This document shows, piece by piece, positions 6,880 through 14,716 of a stretch of DNA of 64,000 nucleotides. A program made the position numbers and the translations under genes. The notes under the pieces are model-generated. The model did no database searches. It saw nothing but the letters and a program-made list of their open reading frames with translations, and was not told the origin of the DNA. Position 1 is the stretch's first letter. Each line of letters starts with the position of its first letter. This DNA is from JACCYI01 sp963828075 (GTDB lineage Bacteria; Actinomycetota; Thermoleophilia; Solirubrobacterales; Solirubrobacteraceae). The stretch spans positions 3,720,001 to 3,784,000 of the forward strand of contig CAWHDH010000021.1 of NCBI GenBank assembly GCA_963828075.1. The letters are read 5' to 3'.

Positions 6880-8501
6880 GCCGCCGGCCGATCCGCCGCC
6901 GCGACGCGGACGCCGAGCCCGGCCCCGTCCCCGAGGCACCCGCGCCCGTCGACCCGCAGCTGCAGGCGATCCTGCGCGCGCAGGGCACGGCCGGCAACCG
7001 CGCGGTCGTGCGCATGCTCGCCCGCCACGCCGACCACGACCTCGCGCCCGAGGCGGGCGGCGGGACCGCGGCGCCGGCGGCTCCGGCGGCGGGCACGCAG
7101 GCGGCGGCGGAGGCCGAGGCGGTCGAGACGATCGGGCGGCTGCGCGCGATCCACCAGCGCATGACGTCCTTCACCCCCGCCGCCGGCGACGCACGCGAGC
7201 AGCGGGTCGGCGCGAGCGGCCAGGAGCGGATTCGCGACTCCGCGCTGCTGCTCAACCCGCCGGGCTCGGGCGAGACCTCCCGGCGCTTCTCGATCGACAC
7301 GATGACCCCGCGCTCCGACAGCGCCCAGCTGATCAACGACCGTGGTGAGAGTGCGAGCACCGTCCAGTACTTCTTCAGGGGTCGCCGGCAGGACAACGAG
7401 TTGCGCAAGGGGCCCAACGTGATGGGCACCGTGAACGGCACCACGATCATCGTCCGCGGCAAGGACCAGTCGGGCAACTGGCGCGACGAGCAGGACCTGA
7501 TCGGCGTCTTCGTCCACGAGGTCTCCCACCTGCTCGTGTCGGGCTACGGCGAGCACCCGGGGACGAGCACCGACGCCGGCTCCTTCGACCGCTACAAGGA
7601 CGAGTTCCGCGCCTACTTCATCGAGCCGTTCGGCAACTTCGACGCGATCACCGACGCGAACCTCAAGGCCGCGGCGATCAAGACGCACCTCGTCGGCACC
7701 AACGCGACGTCCGGCGGCTACGAGCACCTGCGCAACGCCTACTGGGCGGGCACGGCGGCGACCAACACGTTCCGCCAGCAGGTCGACGCCCACACGCGCC
7801 CGGACGGCTTCAACCAGCGCAACAGCCCGCGCCTCGACGGCCTGTTCCAGCTGCTCGTCGCGGCCAAGACGGGGCGCGCCACGGTCGAGCAGGTCATCCT
7901 GCAGATCGCGCTGATCAACGACGCCGAGCGCGCGGACGCGCAGGCCTCCACGCTGATCAACCGGCTCGCCGGCGAGCTCGGCGGCGACGGGGCCTCGCGG
8001 GTCCGCGCCGCGCTCACGCACCCGCGACAGGCGGGCTACGGGCGCGAGATCAACCCGAACGACAGCCGCCAGGTGACGACGTTCCTCGACGCGGTCGCGC
8101 GCGGGACCGACGAGCAGCTCGTCGAGGCGTACAAGGCGATTCCCGCCGCGGACCGCGTCTCGCTGCAGATGAACGCCGCCGCCTTCCAGTTCGCCGACAC
8201 GCGGACCACCAACCTGCGGCGCAAGGCCAAGCTCTACGCGATGCTCGTCGGGCGCAGCTTCGTCTACTGGGACCGGATGGAGGCCTTCCTCGCCGCGCTC
8301 GACCGCACGCGCGCCGTGGCGACGACCGCGACCGAGATCCCCGCCGAGGTGCGAACCGCGCTGCGCGCCCTGAGCCTCGACGTGCGGCTCACGTTCTTTC
8401 GGCTCACGGAGGACGCGCGCCGGCTCTACGTCGACCAGAGCGTGCCCGCCGGCTGGCGCAACCAGGTGCTGCGGATCCTGCGGGGCGACGCCGAGCCGTA
8501 G
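6876..8501 (+). CDS. HExxH metallopeptidase-like protein with AGNxAV N-terminal motif (eCIS-cargo-like)
   Basis: A 541-residue protein from GTG 6876. The N-terminus is an Arg/Pro-rich tail followed by LQAILRAQGTAGNRAVVRML (about residues 28-50). This resembles the LQRxAGNxAVxxLL motif common in proteins linked to extracellular contractile injection systems and DUF4157-type toxins. The zinc motif HEVSH is at about 214-218 (FVHEVSHLLVSGYGEHPG), with a downstream DEFRAYF that could supply the third ligand. The rest (about 300-541) is helical and unrecognised. No signal peptide, and no injection-system structural genes are in the window. Substrate unknown. It is coupled to the preceding small gene and sits between a repeat array and cysM, so it may have been inserted into the sulfur block. 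Confidence 0.72.
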   Translation: MSRRPIRRRDADAEPGPVPEAPAPVDPQLQAILRAQGTAGNRAVVRMLARHADHDLAPEAGGGTAAPAAPAAGTQAAAEAEAVETIGRLRAIHQRMTSFTPAAGDAREQRVGASGQERIRDSALLLNPPGSGETSRRFSIDTMTPRSDSAQLINDRGESASTVQYFFRGRRQDNELRKGPNVMGTVNGTTIIVRGKDQSGNWRDEQDLIGVFVHEVSHLLVSGYGEHPGTSTDAGSFDRYKDEFRAYFIEPFGNFDAITDANLKAAAIKTHLVGTNATSGGYEHLRNAYWAGTAATNTFRQQVDAHTRPDGFNQRNSPRLDGLFQLLVAAKTGRATVEQVILQIALINDAERADAQASTLINRLAGELGGDGASRVRAALTHPRQAGYGREINPNDSRQVTTFLDAVARGTDEQLVEAYKAIPAADRVSLQMNAAAFQFADTRTTNLRRKAKLYAMLVGRSFVYWDRMEAFLAALDRTRAVATTATEIPAEVRTALRALSLDVRLTFFRLTEDARRLYVDQSVPAGWRNQVLRILRGDAEP

Positions 8502-8516
8502 GAGCCCGCGGGCTCC
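8501..8516. terminator. Perfect 16-base palindrome after the metalloprotein gene
   Basis: GGAGCCCGCGGGCTCC begins on the last base of the TAG stop codon and ends 7 bases before the cysM -10 box. It could act as a weak terminator that insulates cysM from the upstream island. There is no U-tract, so its activity is uncertain. Confidence 0.4.
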
Positions 8517-8522
8517 CATAGC

Positions 8523-8539
8523 TATGCTTTGTAAAGCAT
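8523..8539 (+). promoter_or_regulatory. Promoter -10 and operator-like palindrome over the cysM start (copy 2)
   Basis: TATGCT (8523-8528) is a -10-like hexamer, and ATGCTTTGTAAAGCAT (8524-8539) is a palindrome except for the two central bases. It shares ATRCTTnnnnAAGCAT with 3903-3918. Its last bases include the ATG of cysM (8538), so the transcript would have almost no leader and a bound regulator would block initiation directly. Confidence 0.55.
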
Positions 8540-9506
8540 GCTGCCCCGGCTCGAGAACCGGCCCTGCGGCGGTCGCTACGGCGACATCGTCCAGGCGATC
8601 GGGAACACGCCGCTCGTCGAGCTCAAGCGGCTCTCGCCCAAGCCCGGTGTGCGCATCTGGGCCAAGCTCGAGTCGCACAACCCGACCGGGTCGGTCAAGG
8701 ACCGCGTCGCCCGTGCGCTGATCGAGGACGCCGAGGAGCGCGGGCTCATCCGCCCGGGCCAGACGATCCTCGAGCCGACGTCGGGGAACACCGGGATCTC
8801 GCTGGCGATGATCTGCTCGCGCAAGGGCTACCGGCTCAAGGTCGTGATGCCCGAGAACGTGACGCCGGAGCGCACGCAGCTGCTCCAGATGTACGGGGCC
8901 GAGATCGTCTACACGCCCGGTGACCAGGGCTCCAACGGCGCCGTCGCCCGCGCACTGTCGATGGCGGAGGCGGACTCCTCGTACTACATGCCGTACCAGT
9001 ACGGCAACCAGGCGAACCCCAACGCCCACTACTACGGGACGGCGCCGGAGATCATCCAGGAGCTCGACGACGTCTCGGCGTTCGTGGCCGGCCTCGGCAC
9101 CGGCGGGACGCTCATGGGCGTCGGCCGGCGCCTGAAGGAGGAGTGGGGCGACGCGATCAAGATCGTCGCCGCCGAGCCCAAGCAGGGCGATCCGGTCCAG
9201 GGGCTGCGCTCGCTCGACGACGGCTTCATCCCGCCGATCATCGATCTCTCGCTCCTCGACCGGAAGATCTTCGTCACCAACACCGACGCGATCGTCTGGA
9301 CACGCCGGCTGCTCGACGAGGAGGGCATCTTCGCCGGCGTCTCCTCGGGTGCCATCGCCTCGATCGCGGTGCGGATCGCGAACGAGATGGACGAGGGCAA
9401 CATCGTCTTCATCGTCTGCGACGACGGCTGGAAGTACCTCTCGTCGGGCATCTACACCCGCCCCGTCGAGGAGATCGAGAACCTGGACGCCACCGTCTGG
9501 TGGTGA
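8538..9506 (+). CDS. cysM: O-phosphoserine/CysO-dependent cysteine synthase CysM
   Basis: A 322-residue fold-type II PLP enzyme. PLP lysine K54 is in NPTGSVKDR, the phosphate/substrate loop is TSGNTGISLA (81-90), and AGLGTGGTLMG binds the cofactor phosphate. The ending DDGWKYLSSGIYTR matches mycobacterial CysM, which uses O-phosphoserine and CysO-thiocarboxylate rather than sulfide. CysO, an activating enzyme and Mec are encoded nearby, supporting this role over CysK. The start ATG 8538 lies within the palindrome described separately, without a ribosome site. It is followed closely by two Tat-exported ferritin-like genes. Confidence 0.9.
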   Translation: MLPRLENRPCGGRYGDIVQAIGNTPLVELKRLSPKPGVRIWAKLESHNPTGSVKDRVARALIEDAEERGLIRPGQTILEPTSGNTGISLAMICSRKGYRLKVVMPENVTPERTQLLQMYGAEIVYTPGDQGSNGAVARALSMAEADSSYYMPYQYGNQANPNAHYYGTAPEIIQELDDVSAFVAGLGTGGTLMGVGRRLKEEWGDAIKIVAAEPKQGDPVQGLRSLDDGFIPPIIDLSLLDRKIFVTNTDAIVWTRRLLDEEGIFAGVSSGAIASIAVRIANEMDEGNIVFIVCDDGWKYLSSGIYTRPVEEIENLDATVWW

Positions 9507-9529
9507 CCGGCGGCCTGAACGGGGACCCC

Positions 9530-10066
9530 GTGTCGCGCCGGCGCCTGTTGCGCCTCGCGGGGCTGGGGCTGGCCGGCGGCTCCGCCGCGGTGCTCGCCGG
9601 CTGCGGCGGCGAGGAGCGCGACGCCGCGGGGCGCCCGCTGCCGAGCCCGACCGACGACGCCGAGCTGCTGAACTCGGCGCTCGACCTCGAGCACATGTCG
9701 GTGGCCGCCTACGGAGCGGGCCGCGCGGCCGGCGGCCGGCTCGTGCGCGACCTGCGCGAGCACGAGCGCCTCCACGTCGCCGAGCTGCGGCGGGTGATCC
9801 GCGACCTCGGTGGCACCCCGCACCGGGCGCGCAAGCGCTACGACTTCCCCTCCCTGCGGACCGAGCAGGAGGTCCTGCGCTTCGGCGCCGAGCTCGAGGC
9901 GACCGCCGTGGCGGCCTACATCGACGCGCTCCCGCGGCTCAGCCAGCCCGAGCTGCGCGGGGTCGCCGCCGCGATCCTGACGGTCGAGGCCGAGCACATG
10001 GCCGTCCTGCGCGACGCGCTCGGCGAGGAGCCCGTCCCCGACGCATTCGTGACGGGCGAGCCGTGA
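9530..10066 (+). CDS. Tat-exported ferritin-like lipoprotein (ferritin-like protein 1)
   Basis: A 178-residue protein from GTG 9530, with GGGG upstream; GTG 9503, overlapping the cysM stop, is an alternative. The N-terminus VSRRRLLRLAGLGLAGGS is a twin-arginine signal, and AVLAGC is a lipobox, so it is probably a Tat-exported lipoprotein. The body is a four-helix ferritin-like bundle with ExxH-type pairs: LDLEHMSVAAY, LREHERLHVAEL, ELEATAVAAYID and TVEAEHMAVLRD. Such domains bind a di-iron or related metal centre; the substrate is unknown. The stop overlaps the start of a paralogue (GTGA), and tatA follows. Confidence 0.8.
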   Translation: MSRRRLLRLAGLGLAGGSAAVLAGCGGEERDAAGRPLPSPTDDAELLNSALDLEHMSVAAYGAGRAAGGRLVRDLREHERLHVAELRRVIRDLGGTPHRARKRYDFPSLRTEQEVLRFGAELEATAVAAYIDALPRLSQPELRGVAAAILTVEAEHMAVLRDALGEEPVPDAFVTGEP

Positions 10067-10623
10067 GCGGCCGGATCACACGCCGAGCCGCGCTCACCGG
10101 CGCCGCCGCCGTGGTGCCGTTCTTGGCGAGCGCGCCGGCGGGCGCCGCCCCCGCCCGGCCGGGGACTGACGCCGAGGTCCTGCAGTCGGCGATCGGCCTC
10201 GAGCTCGCAGCGGTCTTCGCGTACCGCACGCTCGCCCGCTCGTCGGCGCTCGACATGGCCACCGCCCGGATGCTGCGCCGCTTCGCCCGCCAGGAGCTCG
10301 AGCACGCCGACGCGCTGCGCACCGCGCTCGAGGCGCTCGGCAGCCCGGCCCCGCCGCAGGACCCGCGCACGGTGGCCGACGTCGACCGCGTGCTCCCCGG
10401 CCTCGGCGAGGCGCGCAGCCAGACCGACGCACTGACCTACGCCATCGAGCTCGAGACGGCCGCCGTGGCCGCCTACCACGACGCGATCCGCCGCCTCGGC
10501 GACCCCAAGCTGCTGCAGACCGCGGCGAGCATCATGGCGTGCGAGGGCCAGCAGCTCGCGATGCTCCGCGACGCGCTCAACGAGAAGCCGGTGCCCCACG
10601 CGCTCGAGACCGGCGGCAGATGA
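10063..10623 (+). CDS. Tat-exported ferritin-like protein 2
   Basis: A 186-residue paralogue of the preceding protein, starting at GTG in a GTGA overlap. The signal VSGRITRRAALTGAAAVVPF carries twin arginines and ends at about SAPAGAAPA, with no lipobox, so this copy is probably released or periplasm-facing. Ferritin-like helices contain GLELAAVFAYRTL, FARQELEHADALRT, AIELETAAVAAYHD and a final ACEGQQLAMLRD. In the last helix the expected ExxH is altered (EGQQ), so its metal site may differ from that of protein 1. One lipid-anchored and one soluble copy, next to tatA, suggest a pair working outside the membrane. Confidence 0.78.
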   Translation: MSGRITRRAALTGAAAVVPFLASAPAGAAPARPGTDAEVLQSAIGLELAAVFAYRTLARSSALDMATARMLRRFARQELEHADALRTALEALGSPAPPQDPRTVADVDRVLPGLGEARSQTDALTYAIELETAAVAAYHDAIRRLGDPKLLQTAASIMACEGQQLAMLRDALNEKPVPHALETGGR

Positions 10624-10714
10624 TGATCCAAATTGGCCCGGGCGACGGTAGTGTGGATGCAGGGCCCGCGGGGCGGCCGCGGAACGACCCCCGACGCGAA
10701 GAGGACTGACTCGT

Positions 10715-10921
10715 ATGCCTGGTGGAATCGGACCGATGGAGCTCGTGATCGTGCTGGTCATCGCCCTCATCATCCTGGGGCCGAAGCGGCTTCCCGAGGT
10801 CGGCCGCTCGATCGGACACGGGATGCGGGAGTTCAAGGAGTCGATCAGCGGCAACTCGAAGGACGATGACGACGACGACGAGCTGACGATCCACAGCACG
10901 CCGTCGAGCACCGCCAAGTAG
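10715..10921 (+). CDS. tatA: Twin-arginine translocase subunit TatA
   Basis: A 68-residue protein with one membrane helix (MELVIVLVIALIILGPKRLP), the FGP-like hinge LGPKRLPEVGRSIG, an amphipathic helix (GHGMREFKESISG) and a very acidic tail (DDDDDDE). This is the pore-forming TatA/E type, too short for TatB. GAGG precedes ATG 10715, and a TAGTGT box lies at 10649-10654. It follows two genes for Tat substrates; tatB and tatC are not in the window. Confidence 0.9.
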   Translation: MPGGIGPMELVIVLVIALIILGPKRLPEVGRSIGHGMREFKESISGNSKDDDDDDELTIHSTPSSTAK

Positions 10922-10949
10922 TCACGGCCTGCGAAGTAGCCTCTCGGGG

Positions 10950-11345
10950 GTGAGGATCCCCCGTCCCCTGCTCGACGACATCGTCGAGCACGCCAGGGCC
11001 GACGCGCCCAACGAGTGCTGCGGCATGATCGCGTCGGTCGACGGCCGCGCGGTGAAGGTCCACCGCGCCCGCAACGCCGCGGCGAGCCCGCTTCGCTACG
11101 AGCTCGACGGGATGGAGCAGTACCGGATCCAGACCGCCATCGAGGACGCCGGCCACGAGCTCGGGGCGATCTACCACTCGCACACCCGCTCGGCGCCCTA
11201 TCCGTCGCAGACGGACATCAACCTCGCGTTCTATCCCGAATCGCTCTACGTGATCGTCGGCGTCGCCGGCACCGAGCCGGACGTGCGCGCGTTCCGGATC
11301 GTCGACGGCCAGGTGTCCGAGGCGGCGCTGGAGTTCGAGGACTGA
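10950..11345 (+). CDS. mec: Mec-like JAMM/MPN+ peptidase (CysO-cysteine hydrolase)
   Basis: A 131-residue zinc peptidase. The JAMM motif is complete: E22 in APNECCGM, H76 and H78 in YHSHTRS, S86 and D89 in PSQTDIN. In Mycobacterium Mec cuts cysteine from the C-terminus of CysO after CysM has added it. Length and motif fit that family, and cysO and cysM lie 5.5 and 1.4 kb upstream. The start is GTG 10950, with TAGCCT (10937-10942) seven bases before it, so it is probably leaderless and has its own promoter rather than depending on tatA. Confidence 0.88.
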   Translation: MRIPRPLLDDIVEHARADAPNECCGMIASVDGRAVKVHRARNAAASPLRYELDGMEQYRIQTAIEDAGHELGAIYHSHTRSAPYPSQTDINLAFYPESLYVIVGVAGTEPDVRAFRIVDGQVSEAALEFED

Positions 11346-11349
11346 TCCC

Positions 11350-11841
11350 GTGACCGAGCCCCTGGTCTGCCGCGCGTGCGGCAGCCACCATCCGGGGACC
11401 GAGCGCTTCTGCCCGGCCTGCGGGCTGCCGCTCGTGCACACGCCCGGCGAGCGCCGCGAGGTCACCGAGCGCCAGGCGCGGGCGCGCAAGGTCAAGGTCC
11501 AGTACTCCGAGGGGTCGCTCGTGCCGGTCGCGTGGGCGCGCAACCAGGCCGAGGCCGAGCTGATCTCCGGCCTGCTGCTCGAGGAGGGCGTGCCCAGCGT
11601 CGTGCGCCGGTCGGGCGGGTTCGACGTCCCTGACTTCCTTGCCGCCGGGCCCCGCGACATCCTCGTCGCCCAGTCGGGCGCCGACATCGCCCGCGACGTC
11701 CTGCGCCATGAGCCCCCCGACGGCGAGCCCACGGCCGCGCGGGCGGGCACACCGGTGTGGGTGCAGGCGCTGGCCGTGACGATGGTGGCCGTCGTGGCCG
11801 CCTCGACGGTCGCCTGGCTGCTGCTCGCGCTGCTCCGTTAG
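11350..11841 (+). CDS. Zinc-ribbon membrane protein with a DUF2007-like domain
   Basis: A 163-residue protein starting 4 bases after mec. An N-terminal zinc ribbon (CRACGSHHPGTERFCPACG, about residues 7-25) is followed by a small alpha/beta stretch (SLVPVAWARNQAEAELISGLLLEEGVPSVVRR) that resembles DUF2007 signal-transducer-like domains. A C-terminal membrane helix is at about 137-162, so it is a tail-anchored protein with its domains in the cytoplasm. Function unknown. Its stop overlaps the stop of the convergent phzF-like gene by 4 bases. Confidence 0.7.
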   Translation: MTEPLVCRACGSHHPGTERFCPACGLPLVHTPGERREVTERQARARKVKVQYSEGSLVPVAWARNQAEAELISGLLLEEGVPSVVRRSGGFDVPDFLAAGPRDILVAQSGADIARDVLRHEPPDGEPTAARAGTPVWVQALAVTMVAVVAASTVAWLLLALLR

Positions 11842-12659
11842 AGCTCGACGTCGCCGGTGACGCAGGTCACCGTGCCGCCGCCGACCCAGATCGTCCCGTC
11901 CTCGTCGCGCGAGACGTGGACGCGCCCCGACCGCCCGAGCGCCGTCCCCTGGCTCGCCACGTACGGCCCGCGCACCCGGCCGGTCTCGAACAGCCACTCG
12001 GCGAGCGACGCGTTCAGGCTCCCGGTCACCGGGTCCTCCGCGGTCGCGCCGTCCTTGACGAAGAACGCGCGGACCTCGAACGCCTCCGGGGCACCCTCGG
12101 GATAGGGGCCGGCGACGCCCAGGTCGAGATCGACGGCGCCGGGCCGCACCGCCAGGACCGCCTCGGCGTCGGCGAGCAGGACCGCCACCCAGCCGATTCC
12201 GTTGTCCGCCCACGCGGCGTCCACGATCTCGTCGCGGCCGATGCCGAGCATCCCGGCGATGCGGTCGACGAGCGGCTCCTCGACCGGGCCCGAGCGCAGC
12301 AGGGGCGGCGCGGCGAACGCGAGGCCCTCCGGCGTCCGGCGCACCTCGACCAGCCCGGCGTCGCATTCCTGGACGACGGTCGACGCGTCCCGTCCGGAGG
12401 ACTCCCGCCAGGCGTGGCAGGTCCCGAGCGTGGGATGGCCGGCGAACGGCACTTCGACCGAGGGCGTGAAGATCCGCACCCGGTAGTCCGCCTCGCCGGA
12501 CGGCGGCAGCACGAACGTCGTCTCGGAGAGGTTCGTCCAGTTGGCGAACCGCTGCATCTCCTCGGTCTCGAGGCCGTCGCCGTCCAGCACGACGGCGACG
12601 GGGTTGCCGCGGTACGGCGTCGCGGTGAACACGTCGACTTCGGCGAACGGGCGGCGCAT
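11838..12659 (-). CDS. PhzF-family isomerase/epimerase-like protein
   Basis: A 273-residue protein with the two-lobed diaminopimelate-epimerase-like fold of the PhzF family. FAEVDVFTATPYRGNPVAVVLDG is at the N-terminus, with FAGHPTLGTCHAW in the first lobe and DPVTGSLNASLAEWL in the second. The conserved glutamate of the family lies in NLSETTFVLP. Family members act as isomerases or in trans-phenazine-type chemistry; no phenazine genes are nearby, so the substrate is unknown. GAGGA precedes ATG 12659, and the gene follows the deacetylase gene by 8 bases. Confidence 0.85.
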   Translation of the reverse strand: MRRPFAEVDVFTATPYRGNPVAVVLDGDGLETEEMQRFANWTNLSETTFVLPPSGEADYRVRIFTPSVEVPFAGHPTLGTCHAWRESSGRDASTVVQECDAGLVEVRRTPEGLAFAAPPLLRSGPVEEPLVDRIAGMLGIGRDEIVDAAWADNGIGWVAVLLADAEAVLAVRPGAVDLDLGVAGPYPEGAPEAFEVRAFFVKDGATAEDPVTGSLNASLAEWLFETGRVRGPYVASQGTALGRSGRVHVSRDEDGTIWVGGGTVTCVTGDVEL

Positions 12660-12667
12660 GCGGATCC

Positions 12668-13603
12668 TCAGTGTTCCTGATCGAGCTTGTCCATGAGCGC
12701 CGCCGCGGTGTCGCCGCCGTTGACGCGGACCCGCTTGAGCTCGTACGGGTTCCCGGCGCTCGCGTAGCCCTCGACCGTCGTCGTCGCACCGCGGTAGCCG
12801 GCCGCCTCGACGGCCGCGATCACCCGCGCGTCGTAGCGGCCGGCGGGGTAGCAGAAGAAGTCGACGCGCACGCCGAAGCGGCGGCGCAGCGCGCGGCGCG
12901 AGCCGGCGACCTCGTGGCGCAGCGCGTCCGCCGTGAGCGTCGTGAGGTCGGGGTGGCTGATGGTGTGCGCGTCGAGCTCCCACCCGGCGGCGATCAGGGC
13001 CTTGACCTGACGGGTGCTGATGCCGTCGCGGCCCACGTTGCCCACCTTCAGATTGAGCACGCCCGGCCAGCCCAGCGCGCGGAGCACGGGGCGCGCCTTG
13101 GTGTAGTGACTGAGGTAGCCGTCGTCGAAGGTGACGACGACCGGGCGCCGCGGCAGCCCGGCGCCACGGCGCCAGCCGGCGAACGCCTGGCGCAGGGTGA
13201 TGGCGTGGTAACCCGCGCGACGCAGCGCGTGCATGTGCTCGCGGAAGCGGTCCTCCGGGATCCAGAGCTCGGCGTTCGCGACCCCGGCCGGCGGACTCGT
13301 GACGACGTGGTACATGAGGATCGGGATCCGCATCCGCCGGGCGGCGCTCCCGCGCACCTCGGCGGGCGGCGCGGCCAGCGCCGCGCTCGTCCGCCGGGGT
13401 TGTCGGGGCTCGGATCGCTCCGTTGCCGCCGGGGAGTTCGCGAGCCGAGGCCCGGCGGGGTCGGACGGCTCGTTCCCGAACCACAGGACGGCGAGCCCGA
13501 CCGCCGCGGCCCCGAGCACCAGCAGCGCCGCCGCACGCTGCATGCGCACCCGACGGCGCCGCGCGGCCCGCTCCGCGGCGGCCGCTACCGCAGTCCGGTG
13601 CAT
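12668..13603 (-). CDS. Secreted polysaccharide deacetylase (NodB/CE4 domain)
   Basis: A 311-residue protein with a basic N-terminus and one membrane segment (about 23-43), then a Pro/Ala linker and a CE4 catalytic domain. The metal-binding Asp pair is in VTFDDGYLSHY and the two histidines are in HTISHPDLT; FFCYPAGRYD and the MYHVV strand are typical. Such enzymes remove N-acetyl groups from peptidoglycan or other polysaccharides outside the cell. TACCCT (13615-13610) lies 6 bases before the ATG, a leaderless arrangement. Confidence 0.88.
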   Translation of the reverse strand: MHRTAVAAAAERAARRRRVRMQRAAALLVLGAAAVGLAVLWFGNEPSDPAGPRLANSPAATERSEPRQPRRTSAALAAPPAEVRGSAARRMRIPILMYHVVTSPPAGVANAELWIPEDRFREHMHALRRAGYHAITLRQAFAGWRRGAGLPRRPVVVTFDDGYLSHYTKARPVLRALGWPGVLNLKVGNVGRDGISTRQVKALIAAGWELDAHTISHPDLTTLTADALRHEVAGSRRALRRRFGVRVDFFCYPAGRYDARVIAAVEAAGYRGATTTVEGYASAGNPYELKRVRVNGGDTAAALMDKLDQEH

Positions 13604-13639
13604 CGCGGCAGGGTAACCGCGAATCCGGACGCGCCAGGT

Positions 13640-14632
13640 TCAGAGCGTCTGCGGAAGCCTCCACGCGCCGAAGAGGTCGGAGGGGAAGGTGACGATCTCG
13701 GCGATCGCGCCCTCCTGAATCCGCAGCACGTCGAGTGCGAACGCCCGGAACTCCGTGTCGCCCGGCTTCTGGACGTAGCACGCGACGGCGGGCTGCAGGT
13801 TGGCCGACGTGACGACGCAGCGGATCTGCCCGAACGCCTCGGACCCGAGCCCTTCGCCTTCGACCCACCCCGCCACGATCGTCTCGCGGCCCACCCACAT
13901 GCCGGGGTTCGGCGGCATCCAGAAGCGCGCGTCCTCGCGCATCAGCTCGGCGAGCGCCGCCGCGTCGCCCCGATCGCTCGCCTCGACGTAGCGCTCCAGC
14001 AGCGCCCGCTGCTGCTCGCTCGCGTCCGCGCCCGCCGCCCATTCCAGCCGGCGCTCGGGGAGGCGCTCGCGGAGCGCTCCGCGAGCGCGCTGCAGCGCGC
14101 TGTTGGCGGCGGCGACGCTGCACTCCAACAGCTCGGCGGTCTCCTTCGCCGACCAGCCGAGGATGTCGCGCAGGATAAGCACGGCTCGCGGCCGCGGGGG
14201 CAGGTGCTGGATCGCGACCATGAACGCCAGCTCGATGGTCTCCTTGTCGACCACCGCGGCGTCGGGCTCGGCGTCGCCGGCCACGAGCCCCTCGAGCAGC
14301 TCGTCGGGGTACGGCTGCAGCCACAGCACCTCGCCCTCGGGCGAGGCGAGGCGGCGCGGAGGCCGGGCCAGCGTGTCGAGGCACGCGTTCGTCGCGATCT
14401 TGTACAGCCACGCGCGGAACGACGCGCGACGCTGGTAGCTCTCGCGCTTGCGCCAGGCGCGCAGGAAGGTCTCCTGGACGAGGTCCTCGGACTCCTCGTA
14501 GGACCCGAGCATGCGGTAGCAGTGCACCTGCAGCTCGCGCCGGTGGCGCTCGACGAGCTCGCCGAACGCGGCCTCGTCGCCCGCCGTGGCGGCGGCGACC
14601 GTCGCTTCGATTCCCTGCGTGGCCGTGCCCAT
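13640..14632 (-). CDS. ECF sigma factor with C-terminal SnoaL-like domain (SigG/TIGR02960 type)
   Basis: A 330-residue sigma factor. Region 2 (about 20-90) contains LQVHCYRMLGSYEESEDLVQETFLRAWRK and SFRAWLYKIATNACLDTLAR. Region 4 (about 130-185) contains LPPRPRAVLILRDILGWSAKETAELL and VAAANSALQRAR. The remaining 120 residues form a SnoaL/NTF2-like domain (LLERYVEASDRGDAAALAELM and MPPNPGMWVGRETI), as in actinobacterial SigG/SigJ-type factors where the tail replaces an anti-sigma partner. No anti-sigma gene adjoins it, which fits. GAGGA precedes ATG 14632. A divergent cupin gene lies 84 bases away and is a candidate target. Confidence 0.87.
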   Translation of the reverse strand: MGTATQGIEATVAAATAGDEAAFGELVERHRRELQVHCYRMLGSYEESEDLVQETFLRAWRKRESYQRRASFRAWLYKIATNACLDTLARPPRRLASPEGEVLWLQPYPDELLEGLVAGDAEPDAAVVDKETIELAFMVAIQHLPPRPRAVLILRDILGWSAKETAELLECSVAAANSALQRARGALRERLPERRLEWAAGADASEQQRALLERYVEASDRGDAAALAELMREDARFWMPPNPGMWVGRETIVAGWVEGEGLGSEAFGQIRCVVTSANLQPAVACYVQKPGDTEFRAFALDVLRIQEGAIAEIVTFPSDLFGAWRLPQTL

Positions 14633-14716
14633 GAAGTGGTCCTCGATCCCCGTAGCCTGACGTCTTGTACGGGTGTGACGACGGCCCGCCCGGAAAGTCA
14701 TCGCTACCCTCGCGCC

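Noticed and set aside
6385..8501. A complete contractile injection system locus
   Set aside because: Only a cargo-like motif is present. No sheath, tube, baseplate or AAA+ genes occur in the window.
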